NCBI GenBank assembly: GCA_031367105.1
Contig: JANLPG010000080.1
Span: 1 to 45,694 of the forward strand
From: Palsa-1233 sp031367105
GTDB taxonomy: Bacteria; Gemmatimonadota; Gemmatimonadetes; Gemmatimonadales; GWC2-71-9
Reading direction: 5' to 3'
DNA: 45,694 nt
How positions within the stretch are numbered: position 1 is the stretch's first letter; each line of letters opens with the position of its first letter. The notes beneath the pieces were generated by a model, which had not been told where the DNA came from, did no database searches, and saw only the letters and a program-made list of their open reading frames with translations. Positions 43,278 to 45,694 of this stretch are shown piece by piece. The translations under genes were made by a program, and so were the position numbers.

Positions 43278-45683
43278 GTGCGCCAGCCCTGTCACGCCCT
43301 GCTCACGCTCGCCCTGCTGCTATCGGCCTGTGCGCCCGATCGCATTGATCCGGTCGCACCCGGGCCGCCACCACCCCCGCCGCCTCCTGCCGGTCTGGCG
43401 AAGTGGTCCGACCCCGCCACCTGGGCACCCGAGGCAGTCCCGGCGGCCGGCAGCGACGTGACTGTCCCCACGGGAAAGACGATCGAACTCGATGTTTCGC
43501 CGCCGGTGCTGAATCGGCTCACCATCGCGGGGACGCTGGTTCTCGCCCCGGCAAAGGATGTCGACCTGACCGCCAGGGAAGTGTTCGTCGCTGGGACGCT
43601 CCAAGTTGGCAGCGAAGGGACGGCGTATACTCGGCGCTTCACGCTGACGCTCACCGGGAGCGATCCCGGTGCCAGCAACGCCGAAGTCGGGACCAAGGTG
43701 CTGGCGGTGCTGCCTGGTGGCACGCTCGACCTCCACGGCGAACGTCGACTCTCCTGGACCCGGTTGTCCGCCACAGCGGCGACCGGAATGACGACCCTCT
43801 CACTGCAGGATGCTGTCGACTGGCGAGCCGGCGACCGGGTGGTCGTCGCATCGACCGACTACGACCAGGCGAAGGCGGAGGAGGCGGTCGTGAGCGGCGT
43901 CCTCGGCACGTCGGTGACGCTCCAGGCCGGACTCCGGAACAGCCACTGGGGGACGCTGCAGAGCTTCGCCGGGCGTTCACTCGACGAGCGGGCCGAGGTC
44001 GGACTGCTGACCCACAACATCACGATTCAGGGTGACTCCGCTTCGCTGAGTGGATTTGGTGGCCACCTGATCATCTTGCAGGGCGCGACGGCACGGATTG
44101 AAGACGTCTCATTCACGCGGATGGGGCAGAGCGGCAAGGTCGGCCGCTACCCCGTGCACTGGCATCTCGCCGGCGACGTCTCGGGGCAGTACATCCGCGA
44201 TGCGGCAATCTGGAAAACCAACAATCGTTGCCTCACGATTCACGGCACCGACCGACTGGTCGCGCAACGCAACGTCTGCTATGACCACCTCGGCCACGGC
44301 TACTTCCTGGAGGACGGCGCCGAGAGTAGCAACACGCTCGAACGCAATCTTGGCCTCTCCTCGCGCGCGCCAGCGATGGCGCTGCGGATTCTGCCCAGTG
44401 ACGCGACCCCCGCCACGTTCTGGATCACGAACCCCGGAAATGTGTTGCGCGGCAACGCGGCGGCTGGCTCCGCCGGTTTCGGCTTCTGGTTCGCACTGCC
44501 GGCCTCCCCGACAGGCCTCTCCAGCGGCCAACCCGATGCGCCGCGCCGCACCCCGTTGGGTGAGTTCAAGGACAACGTGGCGCACTCCAACAGGAATCCG
44601 GGGCTGAACGTCGACGACGGGCCTACCGCGGACGGTACCACCGAGACGACCAGTTACGCTCCCCGTGAGGGCGCGCTCGCGAGCGGTGCCGTTGCCCCGG
44701 CCACGTTTCAGAACTTCACTGCCTACAAGAATGTCGGTCGGGGCGTGTGGTTGCGCGGCGCCAACCTTCGCCTCGACGGGGCCGTCCTCGCCGACAACCT
44801 GATCGGCGCCACCTTCGCCGCGTCGGAAACCTGGATCCAGAATGCGCTGATCGTGGGTGAGAGTGACAACCGCACCACCTCACCGAATCCGGCCTTCCCG
44901 ATCCGGGGATACGAGTTCTACGATGGAACCGTTGGTGCGACGAATGTGACCTTCGTCAACTTTGTTTCCACGCAGACGCGCCCGGCGAGTGCGCTGGGGT
45001 ACAACCGGAAAAACGGCTTCTCAATTTCACAGTTCAACTTCGCCAGCGCGGTGGCGCTGGTAAACGCCAACGGCGTCTGGCTCGAGAATCCCCAGGCCGA
45101 CAAGGATGGGGACAAGGCCTCGATGTTCAAGGACAACGACGGCACCATCACGGGCGCAACCGGCCAGACCGTCGTGGCAAATACCCCCTTCCTGGTGACG
45201 CCGGGCTGCTCCTTCCGCAGCGCGTGGAACAGCTACATTTGCACCGAGAAGTACGACGGCTTGTCGGTGCAGAGCGACGGCACTGAGAATGTCGCCCCGC
45301 TCACGCTCGTGCGTTCGGACGGGCCGCAGGTTGCACTGGTCGGAATTCCAGGCAACCCCAGGAACGCGTCGATGTCGATTCTTCCCGGCCGCAGCTACGA
45401 CATTGCGTGGGGCGTTGCGGCACCGCCGAAACCCCGCCTCACGTTGCAGCGGGCGGATGCCAACGAGTGGATTCGGGTGAGCTTCCCATACCCGACGGCG
45501 AGTTTCAAGGTGCTGCGCGACTTCTCCGCCACGGCGCCACTCCCCGCCGCTGCAAGTCTGGCGGAGATCGATGCCTCGCAAGGCGACCGGTACTACTTTG
45601 ATCCGGCGACCCAGAAAATCACCGCCCGCCTGTTCGTGCGAAGTGGTCGGACCAGCACGACGCTGCAAGTCGTTCCGAACTGA
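43278..45683 (+). CDS. G8-domain, CEMIP/TMEM2-like beta-helix lipoprotein
   Basis: The 801-aa product has a lipoprotein signal ending LLLSAC (Cys18), a poly-proline linker, and a G8 domain (KWSDPATWAPEAVPAAGSDV... LNRLTIAGTL, about residues 38-150). A long right-handed beta-helix region follows. Segments recall human CEMIP/KIAA1199 from memory, in order: YPVHWHLAGDV, YIRDAAI, DHLGHGYFLEDG, TFWITNPGN, NAAAGS...GFWF, PLGEFKDNVAHSN, AYKNVGRGVWLRG, VGES, FPIRGYEFYDG, DKDGDKASMFKDNDG and WIRVSFPYP. GTG at 43278 is preferred because GGAGGG precedes it by 4 nt and gives a compact lipoprotein signal; ATG at 43257 would add 7 residues. Animal relatives act in hyaluronan breakdown; the bacterial substrate is unknown. 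Confidence 0.88.
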   Translation: MRQPCHALLTLALLLSACAPDRIDPVAPGPPPPPPPPAGLAKWSDPATWAPEAVPAAGSDVTVPTGKTIELDVSPPVLNRLTIAGTLVLAPAKDVDLTAREVFVAGTLQVGSEGTAYTRRFTLTLTGSDPGASNAEVGTKVLAVLPGGTLDLHGERRLSWTRLSATAATGMTTLSLQDAVDWRAGDRVVVASTDYDQAKAEEAVVSGVLGTSVTLQAGLRNSHWGTLQSFAGRSLDERAEVGLLTHNITIQGDSASLSGFGGHLIILQGATARIEDVSFTRMGQSGKVGRYPVHWHLAGDVSGQYIRDAAIWKTNNRCLTIHGTDRLVAQRNVCYDHLGHGYFLEDGAESSNTLERNLGLSSRAPAMALRILPSDATPATFWITNPGNVLRGNAAAGSAGFGFWFALPASPTGLSSGQPDAPRRTPLGEFKDNVAHSNRNPGLNVDDGPTADGTTETTSYAPREGALASGAVAPATFQNFTAYKNVGRGVWLRGANLRLDGAVLADNLIGATFAASETWIQNALIVGESDNRTTSPNPAFPIRGYEFYDGTVGATNVTFVNFVSTQTRPASALGYNRKNGFSISQFNFASAVALVNANGVWLENPQADKDGDKASMFKDNDGTITGATGQTVVANTPFLVTPGCSFRSAWNSYICTEKYDGLSVQSDGTENVAPLTLVRSDGPQVALVGIPGNPRNASMSILPGRSYDIAWGVAAPPKPRLTLQRADANEWIRVSFPYPTASFKVLRDFSATAPLPAAASLAEIDASQGDRYYFDPATQKITARLFVRSGRTSTTLQVVPN

Positions 45684-45694
45684 CGGATCGCCGC

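Noticed and set aside
43278..45683. Pectate lyase or polysaccharide lyase assignment for the last gene
   Set aside because: The beta-helix fold is shared, but the G8 domain and motif order fit CEMIP/TMEM2 better than any lyase family I can recognise.
1..45694. CRISPR arrays, insertion sequences, prophage or integration sites
   Set aside because: I saw no regularly spaced repeats, transposase or integrase motifs, or terminal inverted repeats; the tRNA-Ser 3' end is not visibly duplicated.

Overview
The window is a GC-rich, densely packed bacterial chromosome segment in which every supportable gene lies on the + strand. The gene families (free-standing FmdB zinc ribbon, secreted metallopeptidases and propeller lipoproteins, a mannose-type PTS with HprK, many GTG starts with 4-nt stop/start overlaps) suggest a Gemmatimonadota-like Gram-negative organism. 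This assignment is an inference from gene content. An outer membrane is directly implied by the TonB-dependent receptor. There are no insertion sequences, phage genes or CRISPR arrays; the region looks like stable core genome.

Layout. 1-4.3 kb: 3' end of miaB, a ComFB-like protein, the DNA-uptake channel comEC and class I fbp. 4.3-10.4 kb: methylmalonyl-CoA mutase catalytic subunit, an alpha/beta hydrolase, an FmdB-type zinc ribbon, argS, a PfkB-family kinase and purM. 10.4-14.3 kb: complete riboflavin operon ribD-ribE-ribBA-ribH followed by nusB. 14.3-20.7 kb: a GT4 glycosyltransferase, then HPr kinase and a complete mannose-family phosphotransferase system (EIIA, EIIB, EIIC, EIID, HPr, EI) with every phospho-relay residue in place. 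20.7-24.5 kb: metK, ahcY and an unknown membrane-anchored protein. 24.5-30.4 kb: a cobalamin riboswitch with an intrinsic terminator, then btuC-btuD-btuB, a beta-propeller lipoprotein and recO. 30.5-34.2 kb: a small secreted FlgD-Ig-like protein with a strong terminator, clpB and tadA. 34.2-42.9 kb: four cell-envelope or secreted proteins (DUF5117-type zinc protease lipoprotein, M1 aminopeptidase, propeller/phosphoesterase fusion lipoprotein, GT-C membrane transferase). 42.9-45.7 kb: tRNA-Ser(CGA), a doubtful 58-aa membrane ORF and a G8-domain lipoprotein.

How the genes fit together. The B12 operon imports corrinoid across the outer membrane (BtuB) and inner membrane (BtuCD). The cell has a likely use for it in the methylmalonyl-CoA mutase encoded in the same window. 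No btuF is seen, and a propeller lipoprotein occupies the end of the operon. metK and ahcY form a SAM-cycle pair. The PTS block carries its own HPr kinase/phosphorylase, so it may sense as well as transport.

The most striking item is the last gene. It is a predicted lipoprotein whose G8 domain and beta-helix body resemble, over almost their whole length, the animal hyaluronan-degrading proteins CEMIP/KIAA1199 and TMEM2. Other points of interest are the B12 riboswitch terminator whose 3' arm also looks like the btuC ribosome binding site, and a possible BtuG-like role for the propeller lipoprotein.
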